From NCBI GenBank assembly GCA_037042915.1, contig CM073193.1, positions 7,254,001-7,318,000 on the forward strand: DNA of 64,000 bases, given 5' to 3'. The position numbers and the translations under genes were made by a program. Below are positions 11,901 through 23,500 of this stretch, piece after piece. Position 1 is the first letter of the stretch. The number at the start of each line of letters is the position of its first letter. The stretch is from Auricularia sp. M13 (taxonomy: Eukaryota; Basidiomycota; Agaricomycetes; Auriculariales; Auriculariaceae). The notes beneath the pieces are model-generated. The model made no database searches. It saw only the letters and a program-made list of their open reading frames with translations, and was not told where the DNA came from.

Positions 11901-12784
11901 TCGCCCTCGGTCAGACACACGCGGAGCAGCTCGTCGGCTGACAGCGGCTGGCCTTCCGGCGGCCACTCGCCCGTCTCGGTCTTGAAGATGGAGAACTGCG
12001 CCTGGTCGTCGTCTGAGATCTGCAACTGCGATTGCCGCCGTCAGCCAGCAGCATATATATGCACGCCACACGCACACTCGAGAAGATGCGCTCGCGAATG
12101 AAGTCGGCGTTGCGCGCGCCGGTGATGTCGATGAACGAAAAGGCCTCGGTCGCCGTCGCCATGATGAACAGCCGTTCGCGGTCGCCGTTGGGCGCCAGGG
12201 GTACATGCGGTGACTGCAACGAAACATGAGCATGTGCGCGCTGCAGAGCGGGCTAACAAGACACGTACGCGGGGCGAGGCAGTCGAGCGGGTGGTGTCTG
12301 AGGCCTGGCGGATATGGCTGGGCGGGACGTGGCGTGGCGACGAGCCGGCCTTGACGAGCGGGCTGGAGAACTCAGGCTGGGCTGCCTGCGCGAAGCCCGG
12401 AGTCGCGGGCGGCGGCGTCGAGCCTGAGCGCGAGCTGGCGTCTGAGTGCGGCGGAAAGTCGACCGCGGGCACCGGGCTGGGCCTGTGGCCCTCGCCGCGT
12501 TGCGACGAGAGATCCGACAGCGGCGACGAGCGCTGGCGCTGGGGGTAGGCGAGATGGCCCGCCGCCACTGGGCGCAGCGGCGGCGGGTGCGGCGGGTGCT
12601 GGGCGTGATGCGACGAGGCCGAGTGGCCCGCCAGGCTCGTCGTGCTGGTGTTGCCACTCGTGCTCGCGCTCGGCGGCGGGCGCGACGGCGGCGGCTTGGG
12701 CGGGCTGTCGTCCTCGTCCGACGAGTGCCGGCTCGGGTTGGCGAGGACGAGAATGCGGGCTGCTCCACGGCGGCGTCTGCTCAT
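8956..12784 (-). CDS. BCK1: MAP kinase kinase kinase, Bck1/Mkh1 type
   Basis: This is the MAPKKK that in fungi links Pkc1 to the cell wall integrity MAP kinase cascade. The start MSRRRRGAARILVLANPSRH at 12784 opens a long disordered Ser/Pro region. A Bck1-type N-terminal domain follows (ERLFIMATATEAFSFIDITG, RNADFIRERIF, then DDDQAQFSIFKTETGEWPPE near 11950-12190), then several hundred more disordered residues. The C-terminal kinase domain begins near 10026 (RWIKGDLIGKGTYGKVYLA: glycine loop). It shows IAVKQVEL (catalytic Lys), FLEYVPGGSIGGVLRKVGKF, HRDLKGDNILVD, a DFG, GSIFWMAPEVLQ and KVDIWSLGC, and ends RDPTRRPTAAALRQHSYL with the stop at 8956. At least six introns. All catalytic motifs are present, so an active kinase is expected. 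The chitin synthase gene lies upstream on the same strand. Confidence 0.93.
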
Positions 12785-13305
12785 GGCCTGCGAGGGGGCG
12801 TGGGGAGACCGTGCCGGCGTGCTTCACTCGGAGTCGGACTGGGCCGCTTCTCTTTTCAACGTCCTTACTCCTCCCGCAAATCTGTCATGCAACAGCGCCC
12901 ATGCGATCATCTTGCACACACATGCTGCTGCGCTTCCAGCCCACAGAGATTCTCGTCCGTTGCTAAGTACACCACCAGAACCCCCTCCGATCAACCCTCA
13001 TACAATCAGGCACCTTCGCTATCATTGCCTCGGACATATGTGGGAACGTTGTATCGACTGGCATTCGGTGAGTCGGCGTGAGATAATGTCCATGAAAGGT
13101 GTGGGAGGAGAGAGAGAGGAAGACACAGCAAAGGGATGCAAGTGGGGGCAGACCAGATTAAGGGAGAATTCAAGCGTGACATGAACATGGCGTAGGCGTA
13201 AAAACACATAGTGAGGAAAAAAGAAAGGGAAGGTCCAATCCTTGTGCAAGTCGAAACACACAAGACGAGCATTCTTGTCGTCATGGCTGTGGAGGATACC
13301 TCCTT
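12785..13305. other. Intergenic between kinase and chitin synthase
   Basis: 520 bases with the 3' end of the chitin synthase gene and the promoter and leader of the kinase gene, both read leftward. No other feature seen. Confidence 0.5.
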
Positions 13306-16300
13306 TCACTGCCCGTAGCGAGGCATGGGAGGCGCAGCTCCCGGCGGGAGCGCTCCCGAACTTGCCGACTGCCTCGAGAACCGGGACGACTGCGTCGTGG
13401 CAGGCGACAGTGGCGACGACACTGCGGGACTGATGGGCTGCTGCGTCGACCGTCGCGCACTCTGCCGCGCGACACGCCGCACGTTCCCGGCGTCCTGCAC
13501 AGGTCCGTTGTCCACCAGGCTCACGCCCCGCTGCCTGAACTGGTCCTGATCGCCAACTCCGTACGAGTCGTCGAACGTGCTGACCGGGCTCGCGACGGAC
13601 GGAGTCGCCACCTGCGGCTGCGAATGACGGTAAGGGTTTGGCGTCTCGCCAGGGTACTCTCGCGAAACTGTCGCCTGCCGCAGCACAGAACTCTGGCCGT
13701 ATCCGCGCGACATGGGCGTATCCATCGGCGTCGTGGGCGATGCCACGAGCGGCGCCGTGCTGTCCGCTGACCGAACCGAGCTTTGTTGATGGTGCTCCGC
13801 CTGTTCTTCCAATGAGTCGCTCGTCCCGGGGCTCGGGATCAACCGCGTGTGCGAACCGGTCGAAGGCGCATAGCTTTGGTCGTCGCTCCGTCTCGAAGGG
13901 GACGAGCTATTCCGCTGTCCACCAATCGACGGGGGCGCGGCTAGGCCGAACCTGTTTGCACTCTCGGGGCGAGATCTAGGGCTCATCTCGCCGGCCCCGA
14001 AGTCGCCAAAGGTCTGTGGCTGCTGCGCAGGGTACGAATCCATGGATGACACCAGGGAATAGCGCTTTGGAGAGCCTTGGCCAGAACGATACGGGTCAAA
14101 CACGGATTCGCGCGAGTGCGGCCCTGTTTTCCACCGACGGTCGCGCTCGAACTCTGCCCACCGCTTCATCACGATGTGGGAAGAGTCGAACTCGCCCTCC
14201 TTGTCGCCGTGCTTTTCGCCCTTGGTATCGCCCGCGACTTTGCGCGTCTGACCCCACGAAAAGTCGTCGAAGTGCCAGAATGCGTAGGCTGGCAGGATGA
14301 AGTTCCACACGGGCAGCGATGCCAGATAGATCAACATCCAGCCGAGGTAAGCAACCTTGCGCGAGGTAACCACGATCAACAGACCAGGGAGACCAAGAAT
14401 AATGCCGAGCAGTATAAGCGGTATGAGCGTCTGGGAGGCCTCTCCGTGCGTCGCGTTAACGATGGTGATAATGATAAGATAGATCGTAAACGAGATGGCC
14501 GCGGGCAGCACGAGGGTACCGGCAAGCTCCATAAACACGACGAACTGCATGGAGAAGCAGAACGTGCCGCACAGGTCGCGCACAAGCAACAGCTCCGCAA
14601 GATTGTGGATGGTCGAATTGATCCAGCGACGGCGTTGGGAAAGCAGCACGCGGAAGGTGTCGGGCACTATGGTCTTGCACACTGCCTGCGGACAAAAGAT
14701 CATCTTCCGCTTAGGGAACGTCTTCAGCATGAGCGTGGACAAATAACGATCCTCGCCCAGCAGGAGCAGGTTTTTCTTGTGCAGCGTGTCGACGACGTTC
14801 TCCGAGTAATGCTCGACGATGTCCGGATTCGCAAGGATAGGGACCCAGTAGCCAGTGACGCCTTTAGGTGCCTTGATGCGGTACATGCTGAAGCAGCCTG
14901 GCAAGCAAGTTACGCCACCAAAGACGGATTCGAAGGCCTTGGTCAGGTGATGCGAGATATAGTACTCGAAAACTGAGGCCGCACGTCAAACTCAAGACAA
15001 TCAGACTTCGCGAGCAGAAATACTTACCCTGGATCATGGTAACCCACGTCTCGCTCTTATTCGCAATCTTCGTCTCGCCGCACAGACCCATGACCTCCTC
15101 GTCGTTCACCATGCAAGCGGTCATGCGCGTGAGCGAGTCCGGGAAGACCTTCGTGTCCGCGTCGACGCATAGTACGAGCTCGTAGCGGTCAGGACACACG
15201 CCCGTCACGCGCCATATGGAGTTGAAGAATTCGTACTCGAACGTCGTCATGCGCTCGTCGAACATGACCTTCTGCAGAAAGCCCATGAGTACGATCTGCG
15301 AGTCGCGCTTGCCACGGTTGCCCGGCTTGGCGTCGTTCTGCTCGAGCGGGTTTCCGCACTTGGCGACGAGGACGATGGGCACGCGCTGCTGCTTGTTCTT
15401 CTCGACCGTGTTGTTGTCGTAATCGTAGAAGCCAGCGTAGACCTTGGCCATGTTGTGCCGCTTGTGACCATCAGCGATGGCGACGTACGAGTGCGGCTCG
15501 ACCTCCTCGGGCGGAATGACAAACTCCTTCATCATGGTGAGGATGATGTCGGGAGTCATCATGTCATTGCCAGAGCCCTTCACCATGCCGTCTGCAATGA
15601 CCATGATGAGTTTATGCGAGTTCGGGTAATCCGTCGTCGCGAGCGAGTCGAGGGTGGTACGGAGACCTTCGAAGCTCTCAGAGTATGCAGTCACGAGACA
15701 GATGGTGTGCGCGAGCGGGAAATTGAACGGCTCCCAGTCCGGCGGCGGCTGAGGGACGACGTTGTGGAGCGGGAACGGACATGTGCTATCGGCAAACGAC
15801 TTCTCCACGGACGCAGACGAGGCCATCGACTTGCGCCCGATCGGCGAGTCCATCGGAGACGAATTTTTGGCGCCGTACATCGAGTAGACTGATTTACGAT
15901 AGGATGCGGGGTCGAGATTGCCATAGGCCGTGACGGGGCGCTGGCCCTTGAGCAGGATATCGCCACGACTGAAACGCGAGGTCGACGGCAAGAAGTCGCG
16001 CTTCTTGGGAGCACCCTTGCCCGCCGTCAGGCCGTTCTGGGCGTTGGGCCGGTACTGGCTCGGAGCCGGACGGTAGATGTCGTCCGTCCAGTTCTCGATT
16101 TCGGCTGCACGCTGCATGCGCTGCTGGTATGTCTCGCCCTTGAACGCGCCAATCTGCCAGGCAAGGAACCAACCGAACATGACGGCCATGCCAAAGCGAA
16201 TAGCGACGACACCGATAATGAAAACCAGAGAAACATAGAGCACGACCTGGGATGCCACGCAGCCGATCGAGTTGGTGTCGATGAACCCGACAGTTGTGAT

Positions 16301-17761
16301 ATCCTGCAAGCACCGCGCCATAGCCTTCTGCTTCGAGCGGTAAATCATCATTGTGATGTCCTTGCGACGGTAGTTGTCATCGCCGTTAGCAAGTTTGGTG
16401 AACAGGGCAGGGAACTTGAGGAAGCCGGTGTCGAGCCATTGGAGCAGATCCAGATCCAGAACGGTTCTATATACCTGTGTCAGCTTTGCGCGCAACGAAA
16501 CTATGTGAGTTGGTGAACGCACTGTTCGTAGACGGCCAAGTTACGACCGGAACCAGTAACGTTGGACCAGGAATAAAACACCTGACCAGTGGGCTCTATC
16601 TGAGCAAGCAGCTGGCGACTCCTGGGCGTGACGTGACACATGAACGGACTGGTGATGCCGGTCTTGTTCAGAGGTGTGGTGCCGAACTGGTTGACAATGT
16701 TGCAGGGGAAATACCACTGGAGGTCGCCATCCTTGTTCGGGATGGCCGAGCCCTCGGTCGCGGTGATGATGCCACGACAGTGCTGGTTGACTCGCTGGAA
16801 GAGGAAGGAAATGTCCTTTCCGCCGGCGTTGAAGCCGCCCTCGAAGAGCGGGTTGGAGTTGCCGTCGAAGGTGGAGCCGACCTGAGGATGGCGGAACTTT
16901 GCAAAATCGTAGTCGTAGCCGTGGATGATGACGGACGAGTTGCCGACGGTGCCCGTCAGGAACCGGGTCGGGGGCTTTCCGCAGACGGTCTGGGTGAAGC
17001 CGAAGGTGAGGAAGCCGACGCCCAGCATGAGGGTGAAGATGATGGAGAGCAGGCCGATCTTCTCGCGCCAGGCGCGCTGCTGCTCGGGCGTCTTGATGCC
17101 GAAGCCGCTGAGCATGAACGGCGGGACGCAGCAGGTGAGGATGTAGCAGTAGATGAACCAGGCGTCCTTGGGCCCGGGGCCGATGTTGTCGAAGCAGCCG
17201 CGCCTGGGCCCTGCGGCCTGCGGCGAGGGCTCTGTGGACGAGCGCTGCTTGCGGCGCAGGGTTGCGCCGCGTTTGAAGAGGTGGAGGCCAGACTCGGGCA
17301 CGTCCTCGTCGCGGCCGAGCAGCGACTTGCCTCGGCGAAGCTGGGGCGCCTGCGGGTAGTTGCCGGTCGCTGCGGGCGGTTGTCAGCGGGGATCGCGGGG
17401 GGGAGCGGGGAGACGCACTGGACGGCATGAGGCCCAGACGGCCGTTCTTGGTCTCTGCCTCTGTGGCATGGTTGCGGTAGTACCACTGGCGGTGGCCAGG
17501 ATCAATGCGCTCGCGGTCTGGGCGGACGAGCGACTTCTTGCGGCCCATGCGGGCGCCCTGGTCGTCGTCGAGCGCCTCGAGGTCGTGCGGCGTCGGCGGG
17601 AGGGCGTGCGACAGGTACTGGTTGGAGAAACGGCCGCCCCGCGTCTCCGAGGGCAGCGGCGCGGCGCGGTCGCCGCGTTCCATCTCCTGGAACGTGATCG
17701 ACGACGGCTGGTGCTGGGCGGACGGCCGCTCGTAGGCGCCCTGGGCTGCGCGGCGGTCCAT
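13306..17761 (-). CDS. Class IV chitin synthase (Chs3-like)
   Basis: A membrane glycosyltransferase that polymerises GlcNAc from UDP-GlcNAc into chitin. Four short introns; about 1,400 residues from [18 protein letters not shown] (17761). A disordered N-terminal region is followed by two helices ([40 protein letters not shown]) and an extracellular or lumenal domain rich in Gly/Asn. Another helix pair ([20 protein letters not shown]) precedes the catalytic core: [13 protein letters not shown], the Asp box [26 protein letters not shown] and the signature [15 protein letters not shown]. Three or more C-terminal helices ([35 protein letters not shown]) and a long Ser-rich cytosolic tail end at 13306. 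The absence of a myosin head separates it from classes V/VII, and the Chs3-type N-terminal helices fit class IV. UAP1 at 23.5 kb makes its substrate. Confidence 0.93.
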
Positions 17762-18817
17762 CGCGGGCGGCGGCGGCGGGCGGGCGGTCGGGCGGTCGGG
17801 GTGAGAGACAGGAGGGCTTTGCAAAACCAGAGTCCGACGTCACCTCCCACCGACACAACGTAACTCTGCTCCATACCCATCGATATTGTCGCCGTATGCG
17901 CCCTGGATTCTGTATAATCTTTTCTGGATTATTTATCCCAGCCTCTTGTATCTATTACTCGGCCGCCATCACTCGTTCTGGCCTAGCGCCCCGGTCCTCG
18001 TTGCAGCTCCCATTGCACTGCACTGCCCAGCATCTTCCGCTCTCTGTCCAGCTCGGCTCGTTTTTTCGCCACCAGCCTCAGAGCTCAGAATCTTGAACGC
18101 TGGCGGCTGCACCCATCCTGCTGACAGGCTGCGTCTATTTCTGGCCGGCGCTTGCTGCGCCAAGCCCAACTTCATGACGCCCTCGGAGACTCGTCGCTAA
18201 CTGCGTTCCCTCGGCGCGCTACAACGCGTCATCATCCGCAAAGGTTCTTGAGAACGCAGGCGCACACGACGTCGGCTCAGTCAGCGTATAGTTGTTGAGC
18301 CACGCACGTTCACGTCAGACTCAGTCACCCTCTCGCACCGATAGCACCCGTCCATCTAGGCCTCGTATCTCCAAGTCCTCGTTGCTCAAGCGCCCAAGGG
18401 TCGCCTACTCCTCACTCGGTGGTCTTCCTGTCCGCAAATGGCGAATCTCGTTCAAAGAGCTTTACGCTACCTCTCGCGCTTCCAAGCACGAGCGCACTCG
18501 CCGGAGGCCTGCCATTTTCCATGCTCGCAGAACGTGATTGCGAATAAATCCCGCATTCAAACGCTGTCCGTAGCAAGCATGCGCGATTTCAACTCGACCG
18601 CTGGCGACACGCCGAAACCTCATGCCAGATGTCAGGAGTATGGCGATGGCTGCCTATCTCTCCAATGCGCAGGCCGACACCGTCATGCAATTCAATCCTA
18701 AGTTATCGCCTGCGAGTAAATAATGAATGTCGCATTGTTATCGATGTTCAAGATATCAACTCCGAGGACTCTCGGAGGAGGGAAAATACATAAATAGCTT
18801 CATCCTCCGCAATCTCC
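17762..18817. other. Intergenic, chitin synthase promoter region
   Basis: About 1 kb between the start of the chitin synthase gene and the 3' end of LPMO copy A. Pyrimidine-rich stretches near 17.9-18.4 kb suit a promoter and leader. Open frames here (for example 17886-18200) lack any protein-like pattern. Confidence 0.5.
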
Positions 18818-20703
18818 TTAGGAGACAAAGATGTCGTTCTGAGCGCCTATAGTCCGGTGAGCATCGCGGACGTGTTCAAACAAGGCGACGTACCAGGGCT
18901 GAAACCCATCTTCGCGTTGTAGCCTACACCGACATGATATCCTCAGTATTTAATGCCACTTAGAATGTGGTGGAAGGGCGCACCAGGGCTGGGCCACCGT
19001 CCATCGGCCTGAGGAGGCAGACCATCCGTGACAACGTTGTTGCCGTCGAGCTTTCGCACGGTCACGTGACGTACTTCGAGCGACGAAGGAGGCACTGACC
19101 TGATGCCACGCTATCATCTTCTTTGCGCCAGTCACGCACGCGCTCGGCTTGCCCCTGCGAAGAGCAACGAGTTTATGGTGCTGCCAACATGGTATGCAAC
19201 GATTTCGACGTACTCGCACCAGACCGGATCCTTGGGCGTTGCGAGCTTGGGCGCGTTAGCCTTCGCACCGGTCACCGTGCACTTCCAAGGCGCCATGTAC
19301 ATCTGGAAGTCTCTGTTAGGGTATTCGACAGGACAGCGTCAGGCTTTGGCGCACGTTGGGCTCTGCAGAGTGACCAAATGGGTCAGTCATAGAATCCACT
19401 AATATCGTTACTCAAACGAACCTCCACAGTTGTTGGGGACTGAGAAACTATCAGCATATGTCACGCTTTGAAGATATATAAGACTGACCCCAGCCCCACT
19501 GAAACATTGCGGTTAGTCTGGAGAACAGGGTTCGCACATGTAGTGCTTACAGCGCAGATGCAACCGCCCGCGGGGCAAGCTGGCAGATTTGCTGGCACGT
19601 TGAAGGTCGCCATGCGCTTCCAGGGCGTGCTACCAGTAGCTCAGCATCATAAGATCCTCGAGGCCATCGACGGGGACGTACTGCGGGGCCTGAGTGAACA
19701 CCACCAGGTCGTTGAAGTTAACCTGGGCGATGTCGCTCTTGTACGCAATGGCAAAGACGGAGCTGAGAAGCAGTCAGCCCGATTATTTCAATTTCTCGCT
19801 ATGCACCAGGAAACGCGACGCACCCAGCAGCATCTGTTTCATTGTAGGTGTGCAGATTTGGCTGCGTGATGCAGGTCTTGGCCGGCCAGCTGCCGTCAGG
19901 TATTCCGGGTGCTCTGAATAGTGACACAACGTCAGAAACTGAAGTGGTCGCATCGTAGTGCAGATTTCTCACGTTTCCCATCTACGAAACATGCACGTTG
20001 GCATTGAAGCGTTGGTGTATCTGGAGAAGCTTACCAGGCCAGTCGCTGGTGTTGTTGCCACCTATTTAGATCCAGGATTAGAAGGGATACTGGCAGCGGT
20101 AGCTCCTTGCGGATGCGTACCGAAGGACAGAGTGGTGTGGCCACGGGAATCCTGTATGCCCAGCTCAATAACGCAGTCTCTAGTCAAGACATGATCTTAC
20201 CGCCATCTCGACCGTAAATGAGCCGCCAGCAGGACTGACTGAGATGAGCGAGGCAGCATAGTTTCCAGCCATGGGTCATTACTCACAGCTTAAGGAACTC
20301 CCCGGCGGGAGGGGGGAAGTTCTTGCACTGGCCGTGCATGAACCTAAAGCTAGGTAAGCTCTGATTTGCCTGGCTCTCGTGCCTGACATACCAGTCGTTG
20401 AAGGTGAGGTTGTACAATGGTTTCACTGGCGCTGAGGTGAGCTTTATCCACGAAAAGAATATGTATTAAGATACCAATCTCATTGGCAATCGGATTATCT
20501 TGGTTCGAGAGTCTGTCCCATATCAGCCACTCGACGCGAATAGAGGATGTGCACGCACCCCTATACAACTTCAGTAAGGCAGATACCATGGTATATTAGA
20601 ACAGCACACTCACGTTCTTGCAGTACATCCCCGCTCCCCACGGTGCGATGTGGGCGTGAGCCAGCACGCCAAAGGCTGCGACGGTTCCGATGGTCAGGAG
20701 CAT
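18818..20703 (-). CDS. AA14-family lytic polysaccharide monooxygenase, copy A
   Basis: A secreted copper enzyme; characterised AA14 members were described as cutting xylan-coated cellulose by oxidation. The start [17 protein letters not shown] (20703) is a signal peptide, and cleavage would expose the copper-binding N-terminal His ([13 protein letters not shown]). About a dozen small introns separate exons reading [120 protein letters not shown] and [10 protein letters not shown] then AQNDIFVS, stop 18818. [10 protein letters not shown] and the AQNDIF end are AA14 hallmarks. The join of exons 1 and 2 is unresolved. Near 19900 the sequence is one base shorter than copy B; using the second AG of a tandem acceptor (TTCAGAG) would keep the frame. 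Probably functional. Confidence 0.8.
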
Positions 20704-20767
20704 GCTGAAGGGTGGGTGCGATGAATTCGAAAAAAAGTTGGCTTTCCTCGACGTTCTTGGCCCTCGA

Positions 20768-20774
20768 TTATATA
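20768..20774 (-). promoter_or_regulatory. TATA box of LPMO copy A
   Basis: TATATAA on the minus strand, about 65 bases upstream of the start at 20703. Copy B has TATAAAT at a similar distance. Confidence 0.5.
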
Positions 20775-22165
20775 GGCGTAGAACTGATCTAAGACAAAAT
20801 AAAGATGGCCGACGGATACCGTGGGCAACAAATATGTGATGCCGGGCATGGTCGACCGCAGCGAATGATGTGTGACTGTGAGAGAAGTGCTTAAACGAGT
20901 GGAGGCAACGAGCACAAGGTATGCCGAACACAGAGTAAAATTTTAACAGAGCCATATAATCGCAGCGAGGCTAGCGTGGGATATGTCGGCAAGCGGCTGA
21001 GAATAAGTGGATAGTCGGGGAGCGGCGAATTCAGATACTCAGGACTCGGGCGCCGCAAGGGAGAAAAAGATGACCCGTGATAGTTCGAGGAAACTCAGCC
21101 ATACCGACGGTTGGAAGAAGGCAAGGTCCTCACTGCTTCAATTCGCCGAGTCGATTCGACATGAGCAGCCTGCCTCTGCCAGTATGTGAGGGATTTTCGC
21201 GAAGCGCCACACGGCATGAATCCGAATCGCAGTGTGCGGGCATCAAAGCCCAGGAAATTAGAAGCGATGTAAGTGAGGAGTCGTGGTCGGGGGAAGCGAC
21301 CGGGCAGTTGATGCATTGCGCTCGCCGAAAAGACATGTTCAATCGGAGAATGTTGCCCGTAAATGACGACCTTCGAGTGGTCACGGGATGGAATGATCAT
21401 GGACGATTACTGACTGAAGGAGACCAAGGCTACATAACAAGGGGGGTCTGCCGAGGCCTAGGGTGTCCCTGATGTTGTAACCAGGGCAGGAAATTCCTAG
21501 AGCGCCGTACAGGCATGCCCGCCCGCAGACAATTAGATAACGGCTGGCATGGTGCCCAGGCAACTGTGTTGAAGTGCGACAAAGGATGCGTGAAGAACAG
21601 AAAGCCATTGACGCTACAGGCGTGGGTGGAAGCAGCTCCAAGCGTGAGAACGGCATTGGCCGGCTCCTCGTTGGCCCCTTGCACCAACAATTCGCACAAG
21701 AGACCGGACAGTGAAGACCAGAAGTTACAAAGTTTCAACATTTTATTTGACTTTTCTTCAGTTTTTCGTCGTCTGAGCTGAAATTGGCTCATGACTGTGC
21801 CCGCGGCGGAACGAGGAATCCCGCGATCGTGTATATCTAAAGTGCGGATGATTTCACATGAGCAAAGATGAGTATGCTCGACGCACGAGGGAAAAGGAGT
21901 CTAGATGTAATAGCTCTTTCTCGTGTAGTTTAACATCACACACCTTGGGTGAATGCGATTTATGTGCCCTTGTAGCGTGCCTTTACATCGATTTCCAGAG
22001 AAACTAGAAGACAATTCCAGAAAAGGGGATGTGCAGACGATGCGAGGGAAGCATGGATTTTCCTGGAATCTTGGCGAGTCGTGGCTGGGCGCACGGGACG
22101 TCGACGTGCAATGGCCAAGGTCGCACCAACATCGAGGCATGCATCGCCGAGCGAATCGAAACGAA

Positions 22166-22174
22166 GATAAATAG
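22166..22174 (+). promoter_or_regulatory. TATA-like element of WSC copy A
   Basis: GATAAATAG lies 60 bases before the ATG at 22234 and is identical in the mirror copy (28632-28640). Confidence 0.4.
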
Positions 22175-22233
22175 CAAGCCCGACAGGTCGAAAAGTTCGT
22201 CAGCTCGAACACGCCTGCCTTCAAAGCATCGCC

Positions 22234-23050
22234 ATGTTCTCTTCTCATATCCTTGCACTCGTCCTGGCGCCCGCATCCAGTGCTTCCGCATTGACCATCG
22301 TCGCACGCAGCAGCACCAGCGACATCGAAGCACAAGCTCCGTCGCTCCCCAGCGGATGGTCGGTGAGTCTAACACGTCCGGGAGTCTGGATCATCTCTTA
22401 CGCTCCAACAGGTCAAGTCGTCCTGCACGACCGACAGCGGCAACCAGCGCGTCTTCTCGTCGTCCGGGCAGCTCAGCCTCCAGCGCAACGTCCTCCTGGG
22501 GAAGAACACTCCCAAGGCTTGCCTGACGCTCTGCGCAAACAACGGCTACGGTTACGCCGCCCTCAGGCTCGGTACCGAGTGTTGGTGCGGCTCCTCGTCG
22601 CCCAAGATCAGGTCGCGCAGCAAGAAGGAGTGCGACAGGCCGTGCTCCGGAGACCTCAAGATCATGTGCGGCGGTCACACCAGCAGCACCGTCTACTCCA
22701 ACTCGAAGCTCGCCGGCAAGAAGCCCAAGCCTAGCACCTCGAAACCCAAGCTTGCCAGCGGGTGGAGTGTCGCCGTCAGCTGCGTCCTCGACCCAACCCT
22801 CGGCGAGAGCCTCCTTGCGAGTACCAATGTGTTCGAGCTGCAGAACAACACGCCGCTCGCGTGCACGACGCTCTGCCGCTCCAAGGGGTATAAGCTCGCG
22901 GGCGTCGAGTACGCGAACGAGTGCATGTGCGGCAAGGGCTACAAGAACGGCAAGAAGCCCTCGAGCAAATCCAGCAGCGAGTGCAACATGGCATGCACGG
23001 GCGACAGCCGGTTGACGTGCGGCGCCGGTCATCGTGTCCAGCTTTACTAG
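22234..23050 (+). CDS. Secreted protein with two WSC domains, copy A
   Basis: About 255 residues. A signal peptide (MFSSHILALVLAPASSASA) and a short linker precede a single intron of about 50 bases after LPSGW. Two cysteine-rich WSC domains follow. The first (CTTDSGNQRVFSSSG, CLTLCANNGYGYAALRLGTE, CWCGSSSPK, CDRPCSGDLKIMCGG, TVYSN) and the second (CVLDPTLGESLLAST, CTTLCRSKGYKLAGVEYANE, CMCGKGYKNG, CNMACTGDSRLTCGAG, VQLY) are joined by a Lys/Ser/Pro linker. WSC domains bind carbohydrate and occur in wall stress sensors and secreted enzymes. No membrane anchor is present, so this is a free secreted or wall-bound protein, not a signalling sensor. It is almost identical to copy B (27726-28572), from which it differs in about five residues and in keeping its stop codon. 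Confidence 0.88.
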
Positions 23051-23500
23051 GTGCGCTTGCGTTTTGAGTCCAGTCAGAGATATGCCAGCTAACGACTAGC
23101 ATCTGAAGAGCGGTTCTGGCTGTCGTCGAAAGGCCGGGATTCACGAGTCTGTGCAGTACGTGAAGTTGAGCAGAAAGGTTGACCCACGGCACTGTTGACG
23201 GGTAGACCAGGCCAAGTGCAGGCTGGGTACTCGTCCCCAGCGAAGAGAACGGCCGCAGTGTCTAGCGCAGTGATTGATGCCGCGCGATGTTTCGATCCCG
23301 TAGATAACGAGATGACATCAGTTGCAGCCTGAGTGAAGTAGCGGTCGCAGAGCTCAGTTGCACGAATTTTGAGAGCAGAGAAAAACCGGCGGCTGTGGAA
23401 GAGTTTGAGCAGCAATAAGCACAGCGCGGCGGCGGGAGTTGATAGTCTTGCTGTTACAACCGGCGATCGGCTCCCCTCTCTTCCTTCCTCCCATTCCCCG
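23051..23500. other. Intergenic
   Basis: 450 bases between WSC copy A and UAP1, both rightward. Similarity to the other arm ends about 15 bases after the WSC stop. Pyrimidine-rich sequence precedes the UAP1 start. Confidence 0.5.

Larger units (their letters stand above)
20704..22233. other. Divergent promoter region of LPMO A and WSC A
   Basis: 1.5 kb, related in reverse complement to 28573-30128. Similarity is highest in the last 180 bases before the WSC start. No independent gene is supported. Confidence 0.7.
18818..23064. repeat. Left arm of a large inverted duplication
   Basis: This arm matches 27735-32020 in reverse complement over its full gene content: the AA14 LPMO gene, the 1.5-kb region between genes, and the WSC gene. 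Similarity varies. The WSC gene and about 180 bases upstream of it (22050-23064) are almost identical to the other arm. The LPMO gene and most of the intergenic part are clearly related but diverged, with small indels. Similarity appears to stop just beyond the two outer gene ends. The 4.7 kb between the arms is unique. Confidence 0.9.

Noticed and set aside
14077-14976. 299-codon plus-strand frame
   Set aside because: Antisense to the chitin synthase catalytic core; a shadow of its codon use.
16477-17430. Long open frame (317 codons) on the plus strand
   Set aside because: It is antisense to conserved chitin synthase exons and its composition is that of a GC-rich reverse frame with no domain.
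17886-18200. Possible small membrane protein upstream of the chitin synthase
   Set aside because: The hydrophobic look comes from a pyrimidine-rich promoter; no splice or homology support.
18438-18701. 87-codon frame starting MANLVQRALRYLSRFQ
   Set aside because: It resembles a mitochondrial presequence but has no continuation and lies in a promoter-like gap.
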